From Patescibacteria group bacterium (GTDB lineage: Bacteria; Patescibacteriota; Saccharimonadia; Saccharimonadales; Saccharimonadaceae): a stretch of 46,399 bases of DNA. Under the pieces are notes generated by a model. It was not told the DNA's origin. It saw nothing but the letters and a program-made list of their open reading frames with translations, and made no database searches. The position numbers and the translations under genes are program-made. This document shows positions 22,742 to 30,476 of the stretch, piece after piece. Location: contig SCSZ01000034.1 of NCBI GenBank assembly GCA_004322265.1, forward strand, positions 1-46,399, written 5' to 3'. Numbering within the stretch: position 1 is the first letter of the stretch; every line of letters starts with the position of its first letter.

Positions 22742-22917
22742 GACCCTTCAGGATCGATCTGCGCTTCTATATCGAGGCGGAGGACATTCACCAGGCGATT
22801 GAGAAAGCAAAAAAAGGAGAAGTCGATCCCTTTGCCGTCGTCGCCATGCCGACAGATGTAGATCAATATCAAGCGATCCGGGAAGCGGTTGCGCAACAGG
22901 GGAAGGAGACACTTTGA
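22738..22917 (+). CDS. 59-residue acidic-basic protein
   Basis: GGAGG lies seven bases before ATG 22738, which overlaps the preceding stop (ATGA). The product has FRIDLRFYIEAEDIHQAIEKAKKGEVDPF, the pattern of small alpha/beta proteins. It is in a tight series of overlapping genes. Function unknown. Confidence 0.65.
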   Translation: MRPFRIDLRFYIEAEDIHQAIEKAKKGEVDPFAVVAMPTDVDQYQAIREAVAQQGKETL

Positions 22918-23033
22918 TGAATGTGGCGAACGTAGACCAATACGCCAGCTGCGCCCAATGTGGCCATGTGCTGATGCATCACCCATCTAAAATAGATCGG
23001 CCTGTTCCATGTCCGTCATGTGGTCGTCACTAA
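22917..23033 (+). CDS. 38-residue zinc ribbon
   Basis: The ATG shares its first base with the preceding TGA. Two Cys pairs, CAQC (residues 12-15) and CPSC (33-36), make a zinc ribbon. The TAA stop at 23031 is in the same frame as the gene at 23115, and the bases between them also encode a Cys-rich segment, so the two might once have been a single gene. Confidence 0.55.
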   Translation: MNVANVDQYASCAQCGHVLMHHPSKIDRPVPCPSCGRH

Positions 23034-23114
23034 TTTAAGACTGAGGAGTTACTTCCTCAATGCAACGTCGAGGGATGTTCCTGCCCTCTCTTTGTCCCGC
23101 TGGAAGTTGGCAAC

Positions 23115-23492
23115 ATGACCTGCGGGCGACGTATGTATGAATGGGGGCCGTGGGAAAGAAAAGAGAACCTTGATGTGTGGTCTACACACACCTGGGGGCC
23201 GTTCTACGGCGCGAAGTGGCCTGAGGAGTTTGAGCGACCAAGAACCTGTTCGTTCTGTGGAGGGGCCAACCCGGAGGATGTGGTTAGGTTGATAGAAAAA
23301 GGGTGGGAGGTTCAGAAGACCGACAAGAAATATAAATTCTATCTTCACCCGCCCGGGTATCACGATTATATCATGTCGGATCAAACGCCTGAAGGTGCCT
23401 CTGTCCCTTTTCCAAGCGTGGTCCCGCCGGTGAAGATTTACACGATGCACATTCAGACTGAAGAGGTCTGGAATAAAATTGTGAATTGGTGA
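23115..23492 (+). CDS. Cys-rich protein, start uncertain
   Basis: A 125-residue product from ATG 23115. It has MTCGRRMYEWGPWERKEN, then CSFCGGANPEDVVRLIEKGW and YKFYLHPPG. In the same frame upstream, after TAA 23031, the sequence reads EELLPQCNVEGCSCPLF, which looks like real protein with three Cys but has no start codon. Either the beginning has been frameshifted or an unusual start is used. Similar phage proteins exist, function unknown. Confidence 0.65.
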   Translation: MTCGRRMYEWGPWERKENLDVWSTHTWGPFYGAKWPEEFERPRTCSFCGGANPEDVVRLIEKGWEVQKTDKKYKFYLHPPGYHDYIMSDQTPEGASVPFPSVVPPVKIYTMHIQTEEVWNKIVNW

Positions 23493-23569
23493 AGACGTGG
23501 GCCTGGCGTCAGTGAAGTTTATCCGTGTAAACCAGATATCTTCGCGCGGACATATGAGGAGGTCTAGAT

Positions 23570-23890
23570 ATGCAAAACCAGGGACAAGCGCAACGCGAGA
23601 TGCCGCGCTACAAGTGCCACAAGGAGGTGCGGGCGCTGAAGATCAAGGCCATCGAGTTTAACTACGACAAGGCACAGGCCGAGCAGCGTGCGACGGGTGG
23701 GGCGACTCCTGAAAACGGCAGCGCCACTATTACCCCGGCGGACGCCCGCTTCGCGTCATTCAAGGTGGGGGCCGACTACGTACACAAGCATAGGCCAGAA
23801 GTTGGCGGCTACTACGTGGTCTATGCGGATGGCTACCAGTCGTTCTCGCCGGCGAAGGCGTTTGAGGACGGCTACTCGCCGGTGGGATGA
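23570..23890 (+). CDS. conserved phage protein (GYYVVYADGYQSFSP type)
   Basis: A 106-residue protein with GAGGAGG before the ATG. It has MPRYKCHKEVRALKIKAIE, ITPADARFASFKVGADYV, and GGYYVVYADGYQSFSPAKAFEDGY, a set of blocks that I recognise from many phages with no assigned role. The next gene's upstream ATG overlaps its stop. Confidence 0.8.
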   Translation: MQNQGQAQREMPRYKCHKEVRALKIKAIEFNYDKAQAEQRATGGATPENGSATITPADARFASFKVGADYVHKHRPEVGGYYVVYADGYQSFSPAKAFEDGYSPVG

Positions 23891-23907
23891 ACAGGGAAGG
23901 AGATCCT

Positions 23908-24138
23908 TTGACAAAGAAAATCCTCAATAAATATAAGGTTCAGAAAAGGATCTGGGCCAGATGGGGACCGATATCGCAGGCTCTATTTAATCGCCTCCAC
24001 GATAGCATTGGGAAAAATCAGGGGTTGATGCACTGCGGGCCAGATCTTTCAGAGAAAGAGTGGAAGACTTTGACCTGGAATGCCGCTTGGCTGGCGGCGA
24101 ATGAACTTCATCGTTTGCTTAAGGAGCCAGAAAAATGA
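23908..24138 (+). CDS. unknown 76-residue protein
   Basis: TTG 23908 is chosen because GGAAGGAGA lies five bases ahead; ATG 23887 in the same frame has a weaker site almost on top of it. The product is basic and helical (KYKVQKRIWARWGPISQALFNRLH, then WNAAWLAANELHRLL). The stop overlaps the next start. Not recognised. Confidence 0.65.
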   Translation: MTKKILNKYKVQKRIWARWGPISQALFNRLHDSIGKNQGLMHCGPDLSEKEWKTLTWNAAWLAANELHRLLKEPEK

Positions 24139-24521
24139 AAAAGATTCTTTTGGTTTTTGCGCTCGCCCTGATCGCCTCTCCGGTCTTCGCCCTGACGTTT
24201 ACCGTCACGGGGACGGAGGTTTCTTTTGAGTTCACGGAGCCGACGACGAACGCGAACGCCGCTCCACTGCTCGATCTATCCCATACCAATATCTATTTTC
24301 AGATCGGTTCATCGGCACCGGTAAAAGGTCCGAATCTTCCGGCATCTGCGCCTACAGGTGGAGGGATCAAGGCCGGTTCTGTTACCGTGCCCGTATTGGA
24401 GGGACAAGAGGCGGACGCGACCTTCTGGTCGACAGCGACCGATCTTTCAGGCAACGAGTCGGGTCGAAGCATCGAGATAATCAAGCGGATCGATAGGCTG
24501 TCTCCGGCGGCCCCGAAGTAA
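24135..24521 (+). CDS. secreted fibronectin-III-like protein
   Basis: A 128-residue protein. Residues 1-19 (MKKILLVFALALIASPVFA) are a signal peptide. The rest is one Fn3-like domain (TFTVTGTEVSFEFTEPTT ... ATDLSGNESGRS). Being exported, it may act at the cell surface or periplasm rather than in the virion. It lies among virion genes. Confidence 0.7.
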   Translation: MKKILLVFALALIASPVFALTFTVTGTEVSFEFTEPTTNANAAPLLDLSHTNIYFQIGSSAPVKGPNLPASAPTGGGIKAGSVTVPVLEGQEADATFWSTATDLSGNESGRSIEIIKRIDRLSPAAPK

Positions 24522-24530
24522 GGAGAGCAG

Positions 24531-25022
24531 ATGGCAACGATCAGAATACCAATCGATCTTAAAAATCCAAGGGTTACGAGTCTCGCTGGGAACTCATTCT
24601 TCACGGTAATTGGCCTTACCGCCTGGGATGCAGGCCATTGGGAATTTGTAAAAGACGTTGACGGAAAGATTTACGGCGCTGCAATAGTGGACCTGCAAGG
24701 CGGTGCATTTTCCTCGGCCCAGGTGCGGCTCATTCAGGCGTGGAACGCAACCACCGGCGTGTCTCGTATGAGCATGGGATACGATTCCCCTGCGGACGGG
24801 GCAAGCCTAAATCCTGCATCCCTGACTGCGATAGCGGCTCAGGACATCACGGTTCCGGCTACGGCTCGGCTGCGTAAGGATGTAGTCTTTACCGGTCTTA
24901 CCGGATTGGCGCAAGACGACCTTGTGATCTTCGAGTTTTTCCATGAGGGGGCGCACTTGAACGATACGGTTGCAGTAAATACCGAGCTTTTTGACGCGGT
25001 CATGGAAATTACCACAACGTAG
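24531..25022 (+). CDS. beta-sandwich virion protein
   Basis: A 163-residue protein, GGAG upstream. It is beta-rich (VKDVDGKIYGAAIVDLQGG, then LAQDDLVIFEFFHEGAHLNDTV) without enzyme motifs. The place between virion genes suggests a fibre or head accessory protein. Not recognised more closely. Confidence 0.65.
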   Translation: MATIRIPIDLKNPRVTSLAGNSFFTVIGLTAWDAGHWEFVKDVDGKIYGAAIVDLQGGAFSSAQVRLIQAWNATTGVSRMSMGYDSPADGASLNPASLTAIAAQDITVPATARLRKDVVFTGLTGLAQDDLVIFEFFHEGAHLNDTVAVNTELFDAVMEITTT

Positions 25023-25031
25023 GGAGACTCG

Positions 25032-25277
25032 ATGGCTTTAACAAGCGCCGAACTTAAAAAATCGTTTACCCAGATAGTTGATGAAATTTTATCGACGCGC
25101 CCGGTCGATATGACGAAATCAGAAATTAAAGACGCGGTAATCGCAGCAGACACATGGCTCACGGCGAACGCAGCATCTTATAATTCCGCGCTTCCTATCC
25201 CGTTCCGGACACGGGCGAATATTTCAGAAAAAGCTTTTTTACTTGCATTTGTGGCGTTGAGGAGGGCGGGGCGATAG
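25032..25277 (+). CDS. small helical virion-region protein
   Basis: An 81-residue protein with AGGGAG before the ATG. It has KSEIKDAVIAADTWLTANAASYNSALP-IPFR and LAFVALRRAGR, a pattern common to many phage contigs next to fibre genes and of unknown role. The stop adjoins the next ATG. Confidence 0.7.
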   Translation: MALTSAELKKSFTQIVDEILSTRPVDMTKSEIKDAVIAADTWLTANAASYNSALPIPFRTRANISEKAFLLAFVALRRAGR

Positions 25278-26057
25278 ATGGCAAGAAGTTTCGACGCGAT
25301 AGACGATCTCATCGATCTGGGCTCTCCAGCCCTGCTCGATAACGTCAATATCTTTTCGTGGGGGGCCTGGATATACCCTAAATCTCTTGGAGAGGCAAGT
25401 CTTGGGGCCATCGTCAACAAAGGATCATCTTCGAGCTCCTTGAGAAGGCAAATCCAGATGGTTGCCACTTCAACATTTCAGGGCCGCGTGGGGGGAACGA
25501 CCGTTGCAACGGCTGTAGCCGCGAACAATACAATTACGTTTAACGCCTGGCAGTTTATCGCGATGACACATTCTACCGCGAATGGATTGATCAAGCTGTA
25601 TCACGCGCTGCCACAAAACGCGCTGGCAGAAGTCACGTATGCCTCTCAGGTGGCCGGCGCGACACCGTCCGACGACAGCGCGCTGAATTGGTTTATCGGG
25701 AACGCATCAGCCGGAAACATCACGTTCGATGGATTCATTTCGAGCGTGACGTTTTTCAATGTGCAGCTTGCCCTGGAAGAGCTTCAAATGTTGATGCGGG
25801 GGAAGATTCCTCGCCGGACTTCTCTGATCGGGCATTGGGAGCTTTACGGAGTTGCGTCGCCGGAACCTGACTTTAGTGGCAACCAAAATAACGGGACTGT
25901 TACCGGGGCGGTGTTGGCGGACCATGCTCCTGTCGGTCGAGATTTTCAGCGGGTAAGAAAGCGAGGAATCTTGGTCTCGGCAGCGCCATCCCCCACATTG
26001 GTTCAACTTGAGCGCTTTCAGCCACGCGGCGTTGAGCGGGGGGTTTTTGCTAAATGA
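25278..26057 (+). CDS. LamG/concanavalin-like domain virion protein
   Basis: A 259-residue protein. Residues 1-170 form a LamG-type jelly roll (FSWGAWIYPKSL, AWQFIAMTHSTANGLIKLYH, NWFIGNASAGNITFDGFIS), which commonly binds carbohydrates. The C-terminal 80 residues include LIGHWELYGVASPEPDFSGNQNNG, a usual continuation. It may help attach to the host. The next gene overlaps by four bases. Confidence 0.8.
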   Translation: MARSFDAIDDLIDLGSPALLDNVNIFSWGAWIYPKSLGEASLGAIVNKGSSSSSLRRQIQMVATSTFQGRVGGTTVATAVAANNTITFNAWQFIAMTHSTANGLIKLYHALPQNALAEVTYASQVAGATPSDDSALNWFIGNASAGNITFDGFISSVTFFNVQLALEELQMLMRGKIPRRTSLIGHWELYGVASPEPDFSGNQNNGTVTGAVLADHAPVGRDFQRVRKRGILVSAAPSPTLVQLERFQPRGVERGVFAK

Positions 26058-26935
26058 GCTTCTTGCGGAAATACGCAGTCGGGGCAGGCGCGGATATTTA
26101 TATCCCCATTATCAAGCGGGCCGTGGTTGACTTTGCTGTTGGAGCGGATTTTACTGTCGCCGCGGGCGATGTAAAGATCTCTATTGACGGCGCGGCGGCG
26201 GCCAATATCGGCACGCTTCCTGTTGCGCTGGCAATGGGTAACGGCGCGGTCTGGAAGTTTGTCTTTACCAATGCTGAGCTAACTGGAAAGTATATCACTG
26301 TAACGGTGGTGGATGCAGCGACCAAGGCAGTTGAGGATCAAAGCTTCGTCATTGAAACTTACGGGAACGCTTCGGCTCTGCATCCGTTTGATCTTGGAAC
26401 TGCAAATGTAACAACTGGAACCAATCTGGATAAGACTGGTTATACCTTAACAGCAGCAGAATATGCTGCATTAGTTAATTTAATTTTTGACGAACTTACA
26501 GCGGAGGCAAGAACCGCAGGTTCTTATGGTCAACTTATAAAAGACAACCTCAACGCGGCAGTCGGAAGCCGGGCGATCCCCGGAGACCTGATGGGGCTGG
26601 TCGCGGGGGCAATCACGAATCTTAAGTTCGCGGCCGGGGCGATTGACGCAGCGGCGATTGCAACGGATGCCTTCGGCGCTTTGGAATTGGCCGCCGACGC
26701 GGTGAATGAAATCGCCGACGGGATATTGGACCGGAATATGGGGACTGGAACGGACAGCGGTTCCCCGACGGTCAGGACCTTGAGGCAGGCCGTCAGATTC
26801 TTACGGAACCGGTGGGCGATCGCGGCGGGCACGTTGACTGTGTATAAAGAGGATGATATTACGGCATCCTGGACCTCGACGATTACGACGACAGCTGGGA
26901 ACCCGGTTTCGGAATCGGATCCACCGAATGTTTAG
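26054..26935 (+). CDS. fibre-type virion protein
   Basis: A 293-residue protein. The N-terminal 110 residues are beta-rich (DFTVAAGDVKISIDGAAAANIG); the middle is alanine-rich (FAAGAIDAAAIATDAFGALELAADAVNEIAD in two pieces), a pattern of trimeric stalks; the end has AAGTLTVYKEDDITASWTSTITT, as in baseplate or fibre proteins. It follows the LamG protein and ends at TAG. Confidence 0.75.
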   Translation: MSFLRKYAVGAGADIYIPIIKRAVVDFAVGADFTVAAGDVKISIDGAAAANIGTLPVALAMGNGAVWKFVFTNAELTGKYITVTVVDAATKAVEDQSFVIETYGNASALHPFDLGTANVTTGTNLDKTGYTLTAAEYAALVNLIFDELTAEARTAGSYGQLIKDNLNAAVGSRAIPGDLMGLVAGAITNLKFAAGAIDAAAIATDAFGALELAADAVNEIADGILDRNMGTGTDSGSPTVRTLRQAVRFLRNRWAIAAGTLTVYKEDDITASWTSTITTTAGNPVSESDPPNV

Positions 26936-26936
26936 A

Positions 26937-26983
26937 GGCGGGGTTGTATGTTCTTTCTTTTTCGGATTACGAACAACCCCGCC
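26937..26983. other. 11-bp inverted repeat in a gene-free stretch
   Basis: GGCGGGGTTGT (26937-26947) and ACAACCCCGCC (26973-26983) are perfect inverted copies with a 25-base loop, starting one base after the stop of the 26054 gene. There is no T-run next to it, so intrinsic termination is not clear. The stretch to 27095 has no supported gene. Confidence 0.55.
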
Positions 26984-27095
26984 GTGGTTGCGGAGATCAA
27001 AAGGCATCACTTGAACCGGCCCGGAATTCGGTCTTCCCGGTCGGTCATAAAACATAGGCTTGGAAGCTTCATTTTATTCCTGAAAGGAGAGCGCC

Positions 27096-27410
27096 GTGGT
27101 TGTCAAACCTTTTCACTTTCGTAAGACGGTCACTACCGCAACAGCCAGAGAACAGGTCACAACGGCCCGCATCGTTACCCCGACGGTCATTTTTCAGGCC
27201 GAGGTTTCCAACACGGGCCAGGTCTACATCGGGAACGATCAGGTCTCCGCGACCAACTGCATCGTAGAGCTTGATTCCGGCGATTCAGTCGAGTTGTCCG
27301 CCGCCCATTTCGGATTGGCTGACGCTCAGTGGGATCTTTCGGATTTCTGGATGGACGTGTCGGTCAGTACCGATGGGGCCTTTGTCGGATATGGGGAGAG
27401 AAAGGATTAG
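27096..27410 (+). CDS. small beta-rich virion protein
   Basis: A 104-residue protein from GTG 27096, with AAAGGAGAG upstream. Sequence VFQAEVSNTGQVYIGN-like and VELSAAHFGL suggest a beta-sandwich. It resembles small phage proteins found near fibre genes. It ends in TAG. Function unknown. Confidence 0.7.
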   Translation: MVVKPFHFRKTVTTATAREQVTTARIVTPTVIFQAEVSNTGQVYIGNDQVSATNCIVELDSGDSVELSAAHFGLADAQWDLSDFWMDVSVSTDGAFVGYGERKD

Positions 27411-27413
27411 TCG

Positions 27414-27563
27414 TTGGATATCCTGATCACGCAGGAAGACTATGAACGGTGGATTGGACAGCTTTATATCCAGATCAAGCAGCTTGAAAAAGCGGTTTTG
27501 ATTTTGGATAAAGAGGAGAAAAAGGGCATCGAAATCGAAGAGGCGAAACATGATTCGGTTTAA
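27414..27563 (+). CDS. 49-residue coiled-coil protein
   Basis: TTG 27414, three bases after the preceding TAG, opens a frame DILITQEDYERWIGQLYIQIKQLEKAV, then LDKEEKKG, a heptad-like helix. The next gene starts inside it (27550). No strong binding site, so expression may depend on coupling to the preceding gene. Confidence 0.5.
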   Translation: MDILITQEDYERWIGQLYIQIKQLEKAVLILDKEEKKGIEIEEAKHDSV

Positions 27564-28098
27564 ATCGAAGACGGCAAACAGGGTGTCGGCGGTGGACGGG
27601 ACCGCAGCCGCACCGAGCATCTCATTCTCAGGCGATGCTGCCAGCGGCATGTATCTAATCAGCACAAACAACATCGGGTGGTCTACGGCCGGCGGGAATC
27701 GTCTGACGCTTTCCACCGGTGCGTTTCAACTCAATGGAGTGAATTTTATTTTTGCGACGGATAGCTTGAACGACATTGGTGCTTCCGGGGCGAGCAGGCC
27801 AAGAGATTTATTCTTAGGCCGCAAGCTGTTTTTAGATTTTACCAATACCGGCACGGTCGGGAATGTGACCATGAACAAGCCCTCCGGAAGAGTGAATATC
27901 GCAGCAGCCGGAACGACCTTTACGGTCACGAATTCTTTTGTGACCGCTGCCAGTCATGTTCTGCTTACGTTTGCCGGAAATCCGGGAAATTCCGTTGTTC
28001 TTTATGCGGTGCCCGCCGCCGGAAGCTTTACAGTCAATGTCAGCGCGGCAATCACGAATCAGACCGCCATCGACTTTGTTGTTTTAAACGCCGATTAA
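27550..28098 (+). CDS. tail-fibre/appendage protein
   Basis: A 182-residue protein. Its N-terminal half has the recurring fibre pattern AAPSISFSGDAASGMYLISTNNIGWSTAGGN, followed by LTLSTGAFQLNG; the C-terminal half is beta-rich with small residues. Such modules trimerise in phage fibres. GAGGCGAAAC precedes the ATG. Confidence 0.75.
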   Translation: MIRFKSKTANRVSAVDGTAAAPSISFSGDAASGMYLISTNNIGWSTAGGNRLTLSTGAFQLNGVNFIFATDSLNDIGASGASRPRDLFLGRKLFLDFTNTGTVGNVTMNKPSGRVNIAAAGTTFTVTNSFVTAASHVLLTFAGNPGNSVVLYAVPAAGSFTVNVSAAITNQTAIDFVVLNAD

Positions 28099-28110
28099 AG
28101 GAGATTCAAC

Positions 28111-28317
28111 GTGTCGTACAGTCAGGGATTTATTCCGGGAGACAGGCTGGTCGATTGCGATGTCTGCGGATTCACATGGCGAAGAAGCCAGATGCGGATT
28201 GGGGTTTCCAGAGAACAAAAAGGGTTTATCGTCTGTCCCAAGGATTTTGATCCTGAGCACCCGCTGGATAAACGGCCAAAGCCTCGCAAAGAGGAAGGCC
28301 CCATCAAGGTGAAATGA
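28111..28317 (+). CDS. small zinc-ribbon protein
   Basis: A 68-residue protein from GTG 28111, AAAGGAG upstream. It has CDVCGFTW near residue 16 and a single CPKDFDPEHP near residue 42, a pattern I know from phage proteins next to head-tail adaptor genes. The C-terminus is basic. Role unknown. Confidence 0.72.
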   Translation: MSYSQGFIPGDRLVDCDVCGFTWRRSQMRIGVSREQKGFIVCPKDFDPEHPLDKRPKPRKEEGPIKVK

Positions 28318-28318
28318 G

Positions 28319-29212
28319 ATGGCAATTGCCGCAGCGCCGACATCCGACTCGATTGCGAAAGAAGGGTTGAGAAAAGGGGGTATTCGGACGCCTCAGCCCG
28401 CAGAGATCGAGCGAGCCAAGGAAGAATGGTTGACGGAACTGTTCAACGACATCTGGATGACATCGGAGAGGGCGGGAAGCACGCGGCTTAAGACGCTTCA
28501 GATGACCGCCATCGCCATTGGGGTCGATAACCAGCGTCAATATGATCTTCCATCCGATTTCGACGAAGAGTTGATTGTTACGGTCCTTGACAGCGCTGAG
28601 ACAGGGACGGCTCAGGCTGGAACGATCAGCACGGTCACGCTCGCCGCCGCCGAAGACATATCGCAAGCCAATGCCGAGGGGCGGTATGTGTTGATGACTT
28701 CGGGAACCTCGAAAGGGCAGTATCGGCAGATCATCGGCTATAACGCGACGACGAAAGTGGCCTCCGTCGCAAACAATTTCGATTCCGGCAAAACGCCTGT
28801 TTCCGGCGATGCCTATGCGGTGATCGATACCTTAAGAAAATTGGACGAGATTGACATGTCCGAATTAAGCGAATATACAAACCCGGTTTCACCGGGTCTT
28901 CCGGCCTTTTTTGCCAAGTATAACGACAAGTTTTATTTTGACCGCCCGCTGGACAAATCGACTTATGGGTTGCTTCTGAATTACTACTCCAACCTGATGC
29001 TGATCGATCGGGAGGAGGGATCTGGGAAATTAATGACAAAGATTTTAACCAATTGGCATGGAATTCTCGTAATGGGCATCAAGATGAAAACGGAAGAGAC
29101 GATTCATTCGACGGAGGTTCGGCAGACGAAGACGGATTACAATGAGATGAAGGCAAATCTGGTTGCCAAAGAGATACCGTTCGGCGGAGAACTGACGCAA
29201 CTTATACTTTAG
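28319..29212 (+). CDS. head-tail adaptor (P22 gp4/T7 gp11-like)
   Basis: A 297-residue protein. The N-terminal 90 residues (EIERAKEEWLTELFNDIW, then YDLPSDFDEE) resemble the adaptor proteins that dock below the portal of short-tailed phages; an inserted beta domain follows (residues about 100-165), then FAKYNDKFYFDRPLD. It would link portal and tail hub. The stop is TAG. Confidence 0.75.
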   Translation: MAIAAAPTSDSIAKEGLRKGGIRTPQPAEIERAKEEWLTELFNDIWMTSERAGSTRLKTLQMTAIAIGVDNQRQYDLPSDFDEELIVTVLDSAETGTAQAGTISTVTLAAAEDISQANAEGRYVLMTSGTSKGQYRQIIGYNATTKVASVANNFDSGKTPVSGDAYAVIDTLRKLDEIDMSELSEYTNPVSPGLPAFFAKYNDKFYFDRPLDKSTYGLLLNYYSNLMLIDREEGSGKLMTKILTNWHGILVMGIKMKTEETIHSTEVRQTKTDYNEMKANLVAKEIPFGGELTQLIL

Positions 29213-29225
29213 CGAAGGAGAAAAA

Positions 29226-29675
29226 ATGGGTAGACGATACACTTCAACAGGCAATCAAAACGCGGCGGCGACGACGACCATCATCGGATTGACTTCCGCG
29301 ACCACGATCAGGCCAAAGCTCTATGAGATCGTGTTCGGTTCTGCGGCGGTGCCAGCGGACCAATCATTCAATATGAAGATCCTAAGATATACGGCGGCAG
29401 GAACAGCGACCGCATTTACGCCAGTCGCTCACGATCCGGCGGATCCTGCGGCGCTGGCGACATCAGGCAACGACCATACGGTCGAGCCGACCTATACGGC
29501 GTCGTCTGATCTCCTGAGTTTTTCGATCAATCAGCAAGCCACCTTTCGGTGGGTGGTTCCGCCAGAGGAAGGATTGGTCGCCCCGGCGACGGCAGCCAAC
29601 GGGCTGGGCTTGAGATTCATTGTCGTTTCCGGGGGCACGGCTCTTGCGGAAGCCACATTCATGCACGAGGAATAA
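29226..29675 (+). CDS. beta-rich virion protein
   Basis: A 149-residue protein with GAAGGAG before the ATG. Small-residue-rich beta pattern (NQNAAATTTIIGLTSATTIRPK, then QQATFRWVVPPEEGLV). A neck or decoration protein by position. No recognised family. Confidence 0.65.
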   Translation: MGRRYTSTGNQNAAATTTIIGLTSATTIRPKLYEIVFGSAAVPADQSFNMKILRYTAAGTATAFTPVAHDPADPAALATSGNDHTVEPTYTASSDLLSFSINQQATFRWVVPPEEGLVAPATAANGLGLRFIVVSGGTALAEATFMHEE

Positions 29676-29676
29676 A

Positions 29677-29949
29677 TTGAAAGTCACCCATAAACGCGCG
29701 GGGCAAATGACGATTGTCGGGCCGCGTCGAAACATGGAAGCGGATACGGCGACCTGTGTCCACTGCAACCGCGCCTGGATGACTCGGAGCAATGTCAAAG
29801 GAAAGGGCGATCCCGGCGGGTGGTGTATGGTCTGCATGAAAATGATCTGCCCGAAATGCGCCGGGAAGCCGTGTATGCCGTTTTTAAAGAAACTCGATTT
29901 GTACGAGAAACGGCAGGATTTGTTTAAAAAGATGGGGCTGACGCTCTAA
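29677..29949 (+). CDS. zinc-binding protein with eight cysteines
   Basis: TTG 29677 gives 90 residues; GAGGA lies a few bases before it. Cys pairs: CVHC, CMVC, CPKC, then CAGKPC, enough for two zinc sites. The ending FLKKLDLYEKRQDLFKKMGL is helical. I recall the same protein near tail genes of several phages, role unknown. Overlaps the next ATG by one base. Confidence 0.7.
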   Translation: MKVTHKRAGQMTIVGPRRNMEADTATCVHCNRAWMTRSNVKGKGDPGGWCMVCMKMICPKCAGKPCMPFLKKLDLYEKRQDLFKKMGLTL

Positions 29950-30476
29950 TGCCGGTTACGGGATCTCCGCAGGAATGGGAACAGCCCTTATCGAAAGAGG
30001 CCGGACGTCGACGAAGGTCGGATCATTGGAAATACAAATCGGTCTTCTGGGTGCATCAACTCAACGCCACCTTCCTTCCGTCTTTTCTGACGATTGGGCA
30101 GGGGATCACGGTGCCAAGAAGGATCAATCGTGAATACCGCTACCAGCACTATTTTTTTACCAGCTTCAAGTCGATCAAGACGTTTGCATGGAATTGCAGA
30201 AGGCCGGAGCGTTATTCTTCAAGGCCGCTGGATTATTACAAGTATCCGTCTCTGTTCTGGAACGTCAAGAACGTTCCGAACACGGCGGCCTTGCTTTGGA
30301 TGCGATCAAGACCGGATCAGGCGATCGTTTCGGGTTCCGAGAAATACAGGCGATCTATCTATCCGTCCGTTTTTATGTTGCCCAAGCTCGTTCCGAACGC
30401 TGGGTTTGCATCGACCGAATTAGGGGAATGGACCGAAACCGATAAACAATCAACCACCTGGACGAGGACACAGTGA
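29949..30476 (+). CDS. unknown basic/aromatic protein with loosely repeated units
   Basis: A 175-residue protein. The units YKSVFWVHQLNATFLPS, YPSLFWNVKNVPNTA and YPSVFMLPKLVPNA look like three degenerate copies of one motif. Many Tyr, Trp and Arg. It overlaps both neighbours (four bases with the tailspike gene), so it belongs to the tail module. No family recognised. Confidence 0.6.
   Translation: MPVTGSPQEWEQPLSKEAGRRRRSDHWKYKSVFWVHQLNATFLPSFLTIGQGITVPRRINREYRYQHYFFTSFKSIKTFAWNCRRPERYSSRPLDYYKYPSLFWNVKNVPNTAALLWMRSRPDQAIVSGSEKYRRSIYPSVFMLPKLVPNAGFASTELGEWTETDKQSTTWTRTQ

Noticed and set aside
26948-27124. 58-codon open frame between fibre genes
   Set aside because: No binding site, unusual composition, starts in the hairpin loop and overlaps the well-supported 27096 gene.
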